From: Kalymmatonema hyalinum WJT4-NPBG1
Lineage (GTDB): Bacteria > Cyanobacteriota > Cyanobacteriia > Cyanobacteriales > Nostocaceae
DNA: 60,813 nucleotides
Assembly: GCA_019359075.1 (NCBI GenBank)
Contig: JAHHIB010000052.1
Span: 1 to 60,813, forward strand
Reading direction: 5' to 3'
The notes under the pieces are model-generated. The model ran no database searches, had not been told where the DNA came from, and saw nothing but the letters and a program-made list of their open reading frames with translations. Position 1 is the first letter of the stretch. Every line of letters starts with the position of its first letter. Position numbers and translations under genes: made by a program. Shown piece after piece: positions 52,292 through 60,813 of this stretch.

Positions 52292-54535
52292 ATGTCAACC
52301 AGTAAGCTACTACTAAGATTTGCTAAACCTTATCCAGTTGTCATTTTCCTAACCATTCTATTAGGATTTTCTGGAGCTTTATTTAATGGTGTGAGTACGG
52401 CTCTGATTGTGCCAGTCATTCTCAGGATTGTGGGACAAGAAGTAGATTTAAGCGGTGCTCCTGCCATTATCAAAAAAATCATTTATCCATTTGATAATAT
52501 TTCAGAAGATTACCGCTTATTGGTCATGGCGGGGGCAATTATATTCACAATTTTCTTGAAAAATTTAGCGAGTTACGCGAGTACGTTGGCTTCTAGTAAT
52601 TTAACACGTCGGCTGACTTCTGATATGCGCGAAGCAGGCTTACAGTTATTGCTAGAAATCGATATAGATTATTACACCAAGATGAAAGTTGGTGATTTAA
52701 TTAACAGCCTTGGTGGAGAAATTGGTCGTGCCGCCACTGCTATAGGTAGTATAGTTAAGTTAATTATTCTTGGAATAACAATTATAGTTTTCGTTGGCTT
52801 ACTGCTGTCAATTTCTTGGGAATTGACAATTGCTTCTACAATTTTGCTCTCTCTTGTAACGTTAGTCAACCAATATGCTATTTCCCGTTCTAAGAAGTTT
52901 GGCAAGCAGCTGAGCGATATGTCTAAAGCATATTCAATCTCTGTGCTGGAAACCCTCAACGGAATTCGTTTGGTGAAGGCAACGGGTAATGAACAAAGAG
53001 AACTTTATCGCATTAAGAAACTCATTCGCGATCGCGAAAAAGCAGATTTTCAGTCTCAGATCAATTCTGAGGCAATAGCACCTGTGAGTGAAGTCATGGG
53101 TATTACAGCCATACTCCTGATTGTCTTTTTAAGCCGCACGTTCTTTGCACAGCAAATTACGTCGCTTTCCGCTGTCATGCTTACATATTTATTAATACTA
53201 TTGCGAGTACTACCTTTGATTTCTCAGCTCAATACCATTCGTAGTAGCTTTGCCAGTACCGCTAGCAGCGTGGAAGTTGTTGCTGACTTTTTACGTCTGG
53301 ATAATAAGCCGTTGATGGGTAACGGTAAAATACCGTACACAAAATTACAAAAGGGAATACATTTCAAGTGGCTTTCCTTTGCCTACCCTGGTCATGATAA
53401 GTTAGTGATAAAAGATGTAAATTTATACATAGCACGCGGTACAACACTGGCTTTGGTAGGAAGTTCTGGTGCAGGGAAATCTACACTGGTAGACCTTTTA
53501 CCCAGATTTTATGACCCCACATCTGGCTGTATTACTATCGACGGCGTGGATTTACGCGATTTCGAGTTGAAATCGTTGCGAAAGGCAATGGGAATTGTCA
53601 GTCAAGATACCTTCCTGTTCAATGATACAGTGCGGAAAAACATTGGCTATGGACGACCGGAGGCGACAGACGAAGAAATCATGATTGCAGCCAAGCGGGC
53701 AAATGCTTATGAGTTTATTATCAAATTGCCTCAGGGATTTGATACCTTGATTGGCGATCGCGGTGTCATGTTGTCTGGAGGACAAAGACAACGCCTTGCT
53801 ATAGCCCGTGCTTTGCTACAAGACCCAGAAATTCTGATTCTAGACGAAGCAACCAGCGCTTTAGATACCGTTTCCGAACGCTTAGTGCAAAGTGCGCTGG
53901 ATGATTTGAGTCGCGATCGCACAACCTTAGTGATTGCTCACCGCCTTTCCACAGTCCAAAAAGCTGACCAAATCGCCGTACTGGATCAAGGACGCGTGGT
54001 AGAGGTGGGAAACCATAAAGAACTTTTACAAAAGGGTGGTTTCTACTCGCGCCTGTACGCAATGCAATTTGCCGACAAGTCAGAAACAGCTAGCAAACGT
54101 AAGCAAAGCTTAATCCGCGTTTCTCACGAAATTCGCACGCGCCTTAACTCAATGCTTGGCTTTTTACGCTTATTAATTGATGATATGGCAGACAATTCCC
54201 AAGAGCGACAGGAATTAATTGAAGAATCCTACAAATCTGCCTTGAGAATTCTCAATACTCTAGATGTTTTTGATGATATTGTTAACCTACAGAAAAACTG
54301 GCAATTTTCAGCAACAGAAGAAAATAACGGCGTCGCTCCGGGACATGAAACTTTGAAGGTTGTGACTGAGGATCTGAGAACAAACCTTAATCCTATGCTT
54401 GGCTCTCTCCGCTCCCTTGCCGATAATTTAGTAGACACCCCCCAAAAACAAAATCAAATCCTTTCAGAAGCTTATCACTATGCGATGCATCTACTTGATA
54501 AATTAGAGCATTTTGAGGATAGTGTTAAAGTCTAA
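52292..54535 (+). CDS. ABC exporter (MsbA/HepA type) with two C-terminal HisKA-like repeats
   Basis: A 747-residue half-transporter. About 1-320 is a six-helix exporter domain. The ATPase follows: Walker A GSSGAGKST (about 390), signature LSGGQRQRLAIAR (about 494), Walker B ILILDEATSALD (about 514). The transporter normally ends near 595. Here about 140 residues follow: SHEIRTRLNSMLGFLRLLID (His612), then a second, weaker copy TEDLRTNLNPMLGSLRSLAD with Glu693 in place of His. Both match the H-box and four-helix dimerisation domain of cyanobacterial histidine kinases; no kinase ATPase domain follows. Likely exports glycan or lipid-linked sugar for the cluster. Confidence 0.88.
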   Translation: MSTSKLLLRFAKPYPVVIFLTILLGFSGALFNGVSTALIVPVILRIVGQEVDLSGAPAIIKKIIYPFDNISEDYRLLVMAGAIIFTIFLKNLASYASTLASSNLTRRLTSDMREAGLQLLLEIDIDYYTKMKVGDLINSLGGEIGRAATAIGSIVKLIILGITIIVFVGLLLSISWELTIASTILLSLVTLVNQYAISRSKKFGKQLSDMSKAYSISVLETLNGIRLVKATGNEQRELYRIKKLIRDREKADFQSQINSEAIAPVSEVMGITAILLIVFLSRTFFAQQITSLSAVMLTYLLILLRVLPLISQLNTIRSSFASTASSVEVVADFLRLDNKPLMGNGKIPYTKLQKGIHFKWLSFAYPGHDKLVIKDVNLYIARGTTLALVGSSGAGKSTLVDLLPRFYDPTSGCITIDGVDLRDFELKSLRKAMGIVSQDTFLFNDTVRKNIGYGRPEATDEEIMIAAKRANAYEFIIKLPQGFDTLIGDRGVMLSGGQRQRLAIARALLQDPEILILDEATSALDTVSERLVQSALDDLSRDRTTLVIAHRLSTVQKADQIAVLDQGRVVEVGNHKELLQKGGFYSRLYAMQFADKSETASKRKQSLIRVSHEIRTRLNSMLGFLRLLIDDMADNSQERQELIEESYKSALRILNTLDVFDDIVNLQKNWQFSATEENNGVAPGHETLKVVTEDLRTNLNPMLGSLRSLADNLVDTPQKQNQILSEAYHYAMHLLDKLEHFEDSVKV

Positions 54536-54539
54536 AATT

Positions 54540-55751
54540 ATGAAAAATATTGCTTTTAAAAAATACTATATTTTTTTTATTAGAGAAGAGTTGCCAAAAC
54601 CAGAAGCTCACTTAGTTCAGTCTACGAATTCGGCAAACGCTGCTGCAAACTTGGGTTACTTAACGATTTTGGTCTATCCCTACAAAGGATTAGCAGCATT
54701 CAACCCAATTGATTTAGTTCTGCCTTTTCGACCAAGAAAAACACCAAAAAATTTGGTGAAATATTACAACCTCCAGGACAAACTAAAAGTTACTCCCCTA
54801 CCGATGCCTTGGCCCATCGATTATTTGCCAAGCAAATTCACAGACTCTAACACCATCGCCTCAAAGTATTATTTCCCGTTTCACATATTGCCCCAAACCA
54901 AAATTGTCCACAGTCGAGACTGGAACTTTGTGAAAGCTGCTGTTCAAAATGGAGTTCCAGCAATTTACGAACACCACCACCACGAAGAAAAGTTATTTGA
55001 ACCAGAAATAGTTAATAGCCCGCTGTTTCAAATTTCGATCACAGTTGCAGATACAATCCGGGAAACCATGATTCAAAATGGTATGCCACCGCAAAAAGTC
55101 ATAAAGCTGCACAATGGTTTTAATCGCCTGTTTATGATGAGACAGCCTCAAAAAGCAGCCGAATGGCGTCAAAAACTTTTGGTAGATGGACGCTCGCATC
55201 TAATCGTGTATTCGGGAGCACTACAGCAATTTAAAGGCATCGAAATCCTCATTGATGTAGCTCGTGAAATGCCAAATATTCAATTTGCCTGTGCAGGTGG
55301 CAAGGAAAACGAGGTAGCGCACTATCAGCAATTAGCAAAAGAAAAGCAGGTGAACAACATTATATTCTTGGGGTACATCTTACAAGAAGATTTGGCATCT
55401 TTGCTCCAAGCTGCTGATGTTTTAGCTCACCCTCACTGTTCGGGAAAAGCAGCGACATTCACCTCTCCTCTAAAATTGTTTGACTACTTTGCCTCTGGAA
55501 CTCCGATTGTGGCGACGGAAATTCCCTCGTTAATGGAGTTTAGAAATACGAAGGCGATCGCTGCTTGGTGTGAACCAGATAATCCCAGCAAATTTGCCGA
55601 AGCAGTGGCGCAGGTTTTAGAAACTTATCCTAGGAAAATTGAAGGTTATCAAGATAGTGTCAATTTTGTGAAACAATTTTCTTGGGAAAATCGAGCGGCA
55701 AAAATTTTGAGTTACGTTGATGAATCTTTTCGTCCTCCTATTGTTGCATAA
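54540..55751 (+). CDS. GT4-family glycosyltransferase
   Basis: A 403-residue GT-B enzyme from ATG 54540, only four bases after the exporter stop, so the two are surely co-transcribed. The C-terminal half has the acceptor-binding LIVYSGALQQFKGIEILI, FLGYILQEDLASLLQAADVL and SPLKLFDYFASGTPIVATE (family Glu motif). The N-terminal half is unusual, with an HHHHEE run in the middle. Sugar unknown. Confidence 0.87.
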   Translation: MKNIAFKKYYIFFIREELPKPEAHLVQSTNSANAAANLGYLTILVYPYKGLAAFNPIDLVLPFRPRKTPKNLVKYYNLQDKLKVTPLPMPWPIDYLPSKFTDSNTIASKYYFPFHILPQTKIVHSRDWNFVKAAVQNGVPAIYEHHHHEEKLFEPEIVNSPLFQISITVADTIRETMIQNGMPPQKVIKLHNGFNRLFMMRQPQKAAEWRQKLLVDGRSHLIVYSGALQQFKGIEILIDVAREMPNIQFACAGGKENEVAHYQQLAKEKQVNNIIFLGYILQEDLASLLQAADVLAHPHCSGKAATFTSPLKLFDYFASGTPIVATEIPSLMEFRNTKAIAAWCEPDNPSKFAEAVAQVLETYPRKIEGYQDSVNFVKQFSWENRAAKILSYVDESFRPPIVA

Positions 55752-55787
55752 GCAATTCGTAACAACTAACAACTAATAACTAAAAAA

Positions 55788-56747
55788 ATGGCTATAAAAA
55801 CTGTTGGCATGATTAGCAGCTATCAAAATCTTGATAAAAGATGCGATTGGCTGTGGCAACAAACACCTCATCAATTTGGTGTTTGGGGCAATATACAAAT
55901 GCAGGCGCTTGTACCCAAGCCAGATTTTCTGCTGATGTATCAATTTGATTTTCCCCAACCTACACAGCAGAAATCTTGGTTAAATTCGTTTCGCAAACAA
56001 CAGCAAAAATCTCAATTAAACATCGATTCTCTACTACGCGGCGTCAGCAAAGAAGGGGGGATTTATCTGCTGCGAGAACCACCATTAGATGAGGTTCTTG
56101 AAAGAAACAAACAGAATTATCAGCAAGCGCAGAAATATTGTGGCTACGTTTCCGGACCTGATGATTTTGCTCCCACTCCTGATTATATGCCTGCAATTTG
56201 GTATCACAGCAACTCATTTCGCGAATTAAATGAAATGCCACCTCCCGAAAAGGTTGCATCTTGCAGTTGGATTACCTCTGGAATTAGCCGCACAGCTAAC
56301 CATCGCCAACGCTTACAGTTTTTGCAATCCTTACAAGCTAGTGAAGTGAAGTTTGATTTGTACGGGCGCGGCTTACCTACATGGGCGACAACACCACGAG
56401 AGTTGGGCAACAAATGGTACGGCATGGCACCCTATTATTACAATCTGGCGATTGAAAACTATGCCGACAATAATTGGTATGTCAGTGAAAAACTTTGGGA
56501 TGCAATTCTTGCATGGTGTCTGCCAATTTACTATGGTGGACCAGCTGCTGATAAACTATTGCCTCCAGGAAGTTTTCTGCGGTTACCCAGCTTGGATGAA
56601 AAAGGCATTGCCTACATACAAGAGGTGACTGCTACCCCTGATGCTTGGTATGCAGCAAAGGAAGCGATAAGCGAAGCCAGACAAATTATCCTCCACAAAC
56701 TCAATCTGCTCAATTGGCTTTCAGAATTTGTTACCAAATTCTCCTAA
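55788..56747 (+). CDS. GT10-like (alpha-1,3-fucosyltransferase-type) glycosyltransferase
   Basis: A 319-residue protein with the GT10 C-terminal signature: NYADNNWYVSEKLWDAILA followed by WCLPIYYGGPAADKLLPPGS. The FDLYGRG strand before it also fits. This family adds fucose in alpha-1,3/4 linkage in animals and bacteria. With the GT11-like gene at the start of the cluster, it points to a fucosylated glycan, though no GDP-fucose synthesis gene is in the window. Confidence 0.85.
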   Translation: MAIKTVGMISSYQNLDKRCDWLWQQTPHQFGVWGNIQMQALVPKPDFLLMYQFDFPQPTQQKSWLNSFRKQQQKSQLNIDSLLRGVSKEGGIYLLREPPLDEVLERNKQNYQQAQKYCGYVSGPDDFAPTPDYMPAIWYHSNSFRELNEMPPPEKVASCSWITSGISRTANHRQRLQFLQSLQASEVKFDLYGRGLPTWATTPRELGNKWYGMAPYYYNLAIENYADNNWYVSEKLWDAILAWCLPIYYGGPAADKLLPPGSFLRLPSLDEKGIAYIQEVTATPDAWYAAKEAISEARQIILHKLNLLNWLSEFVTKFS

Positions 56748-56785
56748 TGAGTTTTCATATCATGTTCGTATTTGCATTACTGGAA

Positions 56786-56806
56786 GAGGACTAAAGTCCT
56801 CACTAC
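56786..56806. repeat. AGGACTAAAGTCCT palindrome before the next gene
   Basis: GAGGACTAAAGTCCTC followed by ACTAC. It is a single copy of the repeat doubled at 46695-46747 and lies 60 bases before the chosen start of the next gene. Confidence 0.8.
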
Positions 56807-56862
56807 GAATTTCCGCAGGTGATTTGGTAAATTTCTCCTTTTGTCCTCTCCTCCAGAAAGAT

Positions 56863-57858
56863 ATGGATGGTATTTGTACCCTCGCTAATGACCGAGTTTA
56901 CGACCAACTCGTTGCCCTACTCAATAGCATCGAGGCAATTTATGGGCAAAAAATGCCCGTTTGCGTCTATCCCTACGACGACAACACAGCCCAAATTGCT
57001 GCGGAAATTGCTCGCCGCCCTAATGTACAACTTTACAATCATCAAGATTCAATTCAGCAATGGGATGAGTTTGTCCGCAATATTTGGAATACTCATCCTA
57101 CCGCGCAAGAGCATTGGCGGCAAATTGGTAGTGACAAATATTATCGAGTCGGCACCCATAGGCGTTACTGTGCCTTTGATGCTCCTTTTGACCGCTTTGT
57201 ATACATGGATGCTGATACTTTATTAATGAGTTCCTTAGAGCAAGTTTTTGCTCAACTCAATCAATATGACTGGGTGGTGTATGACTTCCAGTTCAAAGAT
57301 TTATCTCATGTCTATAATACCTCATCGACTAAATTAAAAGAATTATTTACACCAGAAAGACTGCAAACAGAAATATTTTGTTCGGGCTTTTATGCCTCCA
57401 AAAAAGATATATTTGATACTCACAAGCGTTCATGGCTGCTGGAACAACTGCGGCAAGGAGAAGCAGAAATTCTTTATGATATGGCTCCTGACCAAACAAT
57501 TCTTAACTACATGGTCATGCGGTCAGGCATCTCTAGCTATAATTTTGCTCACTCTCTTCCTGAAAGTGAAAAAACTGGCTGTTGCGTTACTTCTTCTCAT
57601 TTTCAAGGAAAAGACAATATCTTGTATGACAAAGGTAATCGGTTAACTTATATTCACTATATCGGTTTGTCGTCTAAGTTATTTAGCCGGGTTTGTGCTG
57701 GGGAAAATATTGATTTTCCTTACCGGGAAATTTTCTTGCACTATCGCTATCTGCACGAACCAGACAAGCGACCAAAGTTCAAGAGTAAGCCGAAAGCTTA
57801 CAATGCACCTCCAAGTTTAGCTACGCGAATTTTAAGAAAGATAGGATTAGCAGGTTGA
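56863..57858 (+). CDS. Glycosyltransferase-like protein (Npun_R2821/R2822-type family)
   Basis: A 331-residue protein from ATG 56863 (MDGICTLANDRVYD). A longer frame from 56728 would include a dispersed palindrome and is rejected. It has a GT8-like fold with the metal motif YMDADTLL, the opening LANDRVYDQLVALLNSIEA and VCVYPYDDNTAQIA. I recall this family from Nostoc punctiforme, where two members are adjacent, as here. Substrate unknown. The next gene starts ten bases after its stop. Confidence 0.8.
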   Translation: MDGICTLANDRVYDQLVALLNSIEAIYGQKMPVCVYPYDDNTAQIAAEIARRPNVQLYNHQDSIQQWDEFVRNIWNTHPTAQEHWRQIGSDKYYRVGTHRRYCAFDAPFDRFVYMDADTLLMSSLEQVFAQLNQYDWVVYDFQFKDLSHVYNTSSTKLKELFTPERLQTEIFCSGFYASKKDIFDTHKRSWLLEQLRQGEAEILYDMAPDQTILNYMVMRSGISSYNFAHSLPESEKTGCCVTSSHFQGKDNILYDKGNRLTYIHYIGLSSKLFSRVCAGENIDFPYREIFLHYRYLHEPDKRPKFKSKPKAYNAPPSLATRILRKIGLAG

Positions 57859-57868
57859 GGATTATTCA

Positions 57869-58801
57869 ATGACTAGGGGAATTTATATTATTGCTAACGA
57901 TAAGGTGACTGACCATGCGATCGCACTACTCAATAGTATCCGGTTGCATGATAAAGAAACACCAATTGTCATGATTCCTTACGATGACAATTATCACGGC
58001 ATTGCAGATACACTTAACCAGCATTATGGAGTAACAATATACGAAGATTTAGATTTCATCGATAGATTATCAAAAAAATTACATGATGTTTTTGGAAGTA
58101 AGTTTTTTGCCCGTCCCAATCAATTTCGTAAGCAAGCTTGTTGGTTTGGACCATTTGATGAGTTTTTGTACATAGATACAGATATAGTTGTCTTTGAAAA
58201 AATAATTGACAATCTTAACTATCTGGCTGAATATGATTTTATTTGTTGTGATTATCAACATGCAGGAGGCATTAATAATGTCTTCACACAGCAAGTTTTA
58301 GAAGAAAAAGTATTTACTGAAACTGAAGTTAAAGATATTTTCAACGGTGGTTTTTGGGCTTCAAAGAAAAACATCATCTCAGAACAGGATTTGTATGAAA
58401 CCTTTGCCGAGTGTGCCGCCCATCCAGAATACTTTGATTTTTCCCAAAAAACTTCCGACCAACCGATTATTAATTATATGCTCCTCAAGCGGATTGGGCA
58501 GCGCTTCAACATTGTCCGCAGAGAGGGTAAAGCACCAGGAAATTGGGGAGGAAGTCCTCATTTTCAGACTCAGGGAAATATACTGATTGACCCTTCAGTT
58601 AATCAACCCCTGCAATACCTTCACTGGGCTGGTATTCGGATTGAACCTGGTTGTCCCTACTGGGAGATTTGGGAATATTACCGCAATCTTAATCCTGCAC
58701 TCCCACCTGCAGTTTTCCCACCAAAACCAAAGAAAAGTCAGTGGCAGCAAACATTCGATAATCTGAAGAATCAATTAAGGCAAATCAAAGCTAAGTTATA
58801 G
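57869..58801 (+). CDS. Glycosyltransferase-like protein, paralogue of the preceding one
   Basis: A 310-residue member of the same family: IYIIANDKVTDHAIALLNSI, MIPYDDNYHGIADTL and YIDTDIVVF (metal motif). It lies ten bases after its paralogue, so both are in one operon. The C-terminus ends in a Lys/Gln-rich helix. Probably adds one sugar of the glycan made by this cluster. Confidence 0.8.
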   Translation: MTRGIYIIANDKVTDHAIALLNSIRLHDKETPIVMIPYDDNYHGIADTLNQHYGVTIYEDLDFIDRLSKKLHDVFGSKFFARPNQFRKQACWFGPFDEFLYIDTDIVVFEKIIDNLNYLAEYDFICCDYQHAGGINNVFTQQVLEEKVFTETEVKDIFNGGFWASKKNIISEQDLYETFAECAAHPEYFDFSQKTSDQPIINYMLLKRIGQRFNIVRREGKAPGNWGGSPHFQTQGNILIDPSVNQPLQYLHWAGIRIEPGCPYWEIWEYYRNLNPALPPAVFPPKPKKSQWQQTFDNLKNQLRQIKAKL

Positions 58802-59112
58802 CTCAATACGCTTGGTGATAAGAGCAAAACCATCAAGTTTTGTAGTGTCTTGTCGCGTAGCGCAATGCACCATCCCAGATTTTCGGTGCGTTAGGACTAA
58901 GGTCCATAACGCACCCTACTAAGGCTATAGGATAGGTACTGCCCACCTTATCAAACTGACTGAAAAAGTTAAATAATTATGCTTTATTCCGAGATTACGA
59001 CAAGAGTGCAAAAGTCAATTATATGAAAATGAAACCACAGATTAACACTAGTTATTCATCTGTGTGCATCTGGGGTTCTAAATTCTAAATACGGACTTTT
59101 GCAAAAAGTTTA
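58802..59112. other. Intergenic region after the glycosyltransferase pair
   Basis: About 310 bases between convergent genes. It holds a nested palindrome at 58885-58915 (GGTGCGTTA / TAACGCACC around GGAC / GTCC), a dispersed repeat type that may also terminate transcription. No gene seen. Confidence 0.55.
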
Positions 59113-59550
59113 TTATATATTGCTAGAATTATCCCTACATGACTTGGTTTTTAAAGTCTTAAGCATTCTTTTAAGTGAGGTTTTCCTAACGCAGCTGATT
59201 GCTTGAGTGACATCTAACCATTGCCGCTTTCTTTGATTTGCTTCTGGATAATCTTCCAAAACATTTTCGACAGGCAACAAAAACATTCTAACTTGGTAAA
59301 TGTTGCCCCGTTTACGATAGTTATAGATGCCAATTTCCTCAGTCTCCACCTGACCGACAACTCCGGCTTCTTCCCACGCCTCTTTTGCTGCTGATTCGGG
59401 TGGACTCATTCCATTGGAGATACCCCCTTTCGGGACGACCCAGTCTTGACGGTTACGGCTTGTAATCAGCAAAACTTCAATTTTTCCGTTTGTGACTCGA
59501 TATGGAATTACCCCAGATTGCTTAAGTACTTTATTATCTTTTTGGCTCAT
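59113..59550 (-). CDS. NUDIX hydrolase
   Basis: A 145-residue enzyme of the diphosphoinositol-polyphosphatase/ApnA-like NUDIX type: SGVIPYRVTNGKIEVLLIT, then DWVVPKGG and the NUDIX box at 42-64 ending KEAWEEAGVV. The box carries the metal-binding EE (60-61) but Met48 stands where the first box Glu is usual, and Lys56 replaces Arg. It lies inside the glycosyltransferase cluster on the opposite strand and its link to it is unclear. Confidence 0.85.
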   Translation of the reverse strand: MSQKDNKVLKQSGVIPYRVTNGKIEVLLITSRNRQDWVVPKGGISNGMSPPESAAKEAWEEAGVVGQVETEEIGIYNYRKRGNIYQVRMFLLPVENVLEDYPEANQRKRQWLDVTQAISCVRKTSLKRMLKTLKTKSCRDNSSNI

Positions 59551-59858
59551 GCAATTCTGATTCCTTTGATATCAATGTTGTTTTTCTTAAAAAAGTACCT
59601 TTTTGTAGATGTCCTTGGCTTTCTATCAAAAGAAGAGTTTAATGTTAAGTTATTATGTAATCACCTATACAAGTGTTGAGGCTTTATACTTAGCTGATGT
59701 CACTAAACTGATTTCTCAAACATAATATATGCTTAAGATAACTGCTAAAACTACCAATGCTCAGCCAATATCTACCTTAAGGTAGTTTTTTTACCCCTTG
59801 TTATTGGCTATAATCTATATCTACCAGATGCTATCAAGGATAATAGAGGCAGAATCTT
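59551..59858. other. Divergent intergenic region with internal terminator
   Basis: About 310 bases between the NUDIX and last glycosyltransferase genes. Besides the promoters it contains the terminator at 59772-59792 in plus orientation, with no plus-strand gene directly before it. Confidence 0.5.
59772..59792 (+). terminator. Intrinsic terminator without an obvious gene upstream
   Basis: CTACCTTAAGGTAG, a perfect palindrome, followed by seven T. It sits 67 bases before the start of the last gene on the same strand, so it may end a small RNA or attenuate the gene's leader. Confidence 0.65.
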
Positions 59859-60632
59859 ATGAGTCAAAAGCAAAAATCTTTTTGCTTCTGCACATTAGCC
59901 TTGGGCAAAAAGTATCGCCTGCTTGCTCAACAGTTAGCTAAGGATTTAGAAGAAAATTCGCCAGGCACTTCCATCGTAATTTACACAGATGAACCAGAAG
60001 ATTTTAAAAGTTACGGTAATACTTTAGCGTATAAACATCAACAACAAGGCATTCTTCTTTGTTATCATGATAAACGTTTTGTTCTAGCCAAAGCTTTATC
60101 AAATTTTCATGCTGCTATTTATATTGATGCAGATACTAGAATATCATCTAAAGTTTCGGATAATGTAGACTGGCAACCTGGAATTACGGCAGGTCATTGC
60201 GAGAATTTAATTGAACATATCAGCAAATATAGCCCTGAGAGATTAGAAGCTTTCAAGAAGGTAGCATCAAAGTTAAATTTACCTTTAGAAAATACTCAAT
60301 ATATCGGAGAATCTTTATTTGTTATTGCTCGAGATGAGGGAAGAGAAAGCAAATTTTTCGAGCAATGGGGGATGATTGGTAGGTATTTGGAATTGAAAGG
60401 CATTCACTCTGGCGAAGGCAATGCTATGGGATTAGCTGCTGCTGAGGTAGGATGGACTGTTAAACAAGAAGGTTGGCAACCAATTAAACAAGCTGTTAAG
60501 CATATAGGGGCTTCTATGACCTACACGCAGCAGACATATTGGGATAAATGGAAAATGAGGCTTGGTTATCACTACCGACTCAATTTAGCTAGGCTAATCG
60601 CATTGAAGGATTATGACTTTTTCTATAAATAG
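59859..60632 (+). CDS. Glycosyltransferase-like protein (GT-A fold)
   Basis: A 257-residue protein with the GT-A-type motif YIDADTRI, preceded by SIVIYTDEPEDFKSYGN. A conserved-looking GESLFVIARDEG strand and KQEGWQPIKQAVKHIG follow. It is isolated from the main cluster by the NUDIX gene but has the same direction and general type. Assigned as a nucleotide-sugar transferase by fold features only. Confidence 0.72.
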   Translation: MSQKQKSFCFCTLALGKKYRLLAQQLAKDLEENSPGTSIVIYTDEPEDFKSYGNTLAYKHQQQGILLCYHDKRFVLAKALSNFHAAIYIDADTRISSKVSDNVDWQPGITAGHCENLIEHISKYSPERLEAFKKVASKLNLPLENTQYIGESLFVIARDEGRESKFFEQWGMIGRYLELKGIHSGEGNAMGLAAAEVGWTVKQEGWQPIKQAVKHIGASMTYTQQTYWDKWKMRLGYHYRLNLARLIALKDYDFFYK

Positions 60633-60813
60633 ATACCAAATTCAGTAGACCGAAAAGTTTGGCGATCGCTAAAAAATAGTAGCCTGTGATACCGTTTTTG
60701 GAGAAAAATGCAAAAGCTAAATCTCTGGGACAGAATATAAGATTAACTTATCAGGATATACCAAAAATCAACCAAAATCAGCCGGACGGTAAATAAACTT
60801 CGCAGGCTACACC
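60633..60813. other. Sequence to the window end
   Basis: About 180 bases with one HIP1 site (GGCGATCGC). No open frame long enough to call. Confidence 0.5.

Noticed and set aside
1-60813. tRNA or rRNA genes
   Set aside because: I looked for T-arm and anticodon-like patterns and rRNA cores in the gaps and saw none; a covariance-model scan would be decisive.

Overview
The window looks like chromosomal DNA of a filamentous, probably heterocyst-forming cyanobacterium (Nostocales type). This rests on many HIP1 octamers (GCGATCGC), heptameric short tandem repeats of the TAATGAC and ATTCAAA kinds between genes, several families of dispersed palindromes, a cyanobacterial-type Hfq next to dapF, a PEP-CTERM protein, a type-2 IPP isomerase, an ECF sigma factor resembling SigG, and many cyanobacteria-restricted small proteins. 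I saw no rRNA, tRNA or CRISPR array. All family assignments come from reading the sequence; no database search was run.

Layout. 0-0.7 kb: end of an IS630-type transposase, a gene remnant and a [2Fe-2S] ferredoxin. 1.4-5.4 kb: a large secreted nuclease (Calx-beta, endonuclease/exonuclease/phosphatase fold, RTX-like tail) and a PEP-CTERM protein. 5.5-14.5 kb: mostly housekeeping genes (dapF, hfq, a cation/proton antiporter, M23 peptidase, ComFB-type protein, L,D-transpeptidase, ECF sigma and anti-sigma, a GGCT-like protein). 14.6-20.1 kb: a shrunken IS200/IS605 element with a ribbon-helix-helix gene, leuS, a Uma2 nuclease, a HicA/HicB pair, and a DUF559 gene bracketed by inverted palindromes. 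20.3-26.3 kb: a PhnD-type binding protein and, 2.5 kb further on, PhnC and a double-length PhnE, separated by a GNAT gene, a foldback element and a TetR/SDR unit with two matching operators.

27.3-34 kb: a regulatory stretch with two receiver-like proteins lacking the phospho-acceptor Asp, two Crp-type regulators, a 14-residue-repeat coiled-coil protein, a selenium-binding-protein homologue with a NIL-domain partner, a decayed receiver gene and an intact one. 34-48.4 kb: HdeD and DUF1350 proteins, a Deg/HtrA-like operon made of a catalytically dead copy, an intact copy and a LuxR-type regulator, then fni, sppA, an RsmB-like methyltransferase, rplI and a glyoxalase II.

48.9-60.6 kb: a glycan assembly cluster with eight glycosyltransferase-like genes (GT11-like, GT4, GT10-like fucosyltransferase and GT8-like) and an ABC exporter whose C terminus carries two histidine-kinase dimerisation-like repeats. 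This exporter fusion and the dead/live HtrA operon are the two most unusual systems in the window. A third theme is repeat domestication: heptamer arrays supply start or stop codons for four genes, and other repeats lie inside coding sequence.
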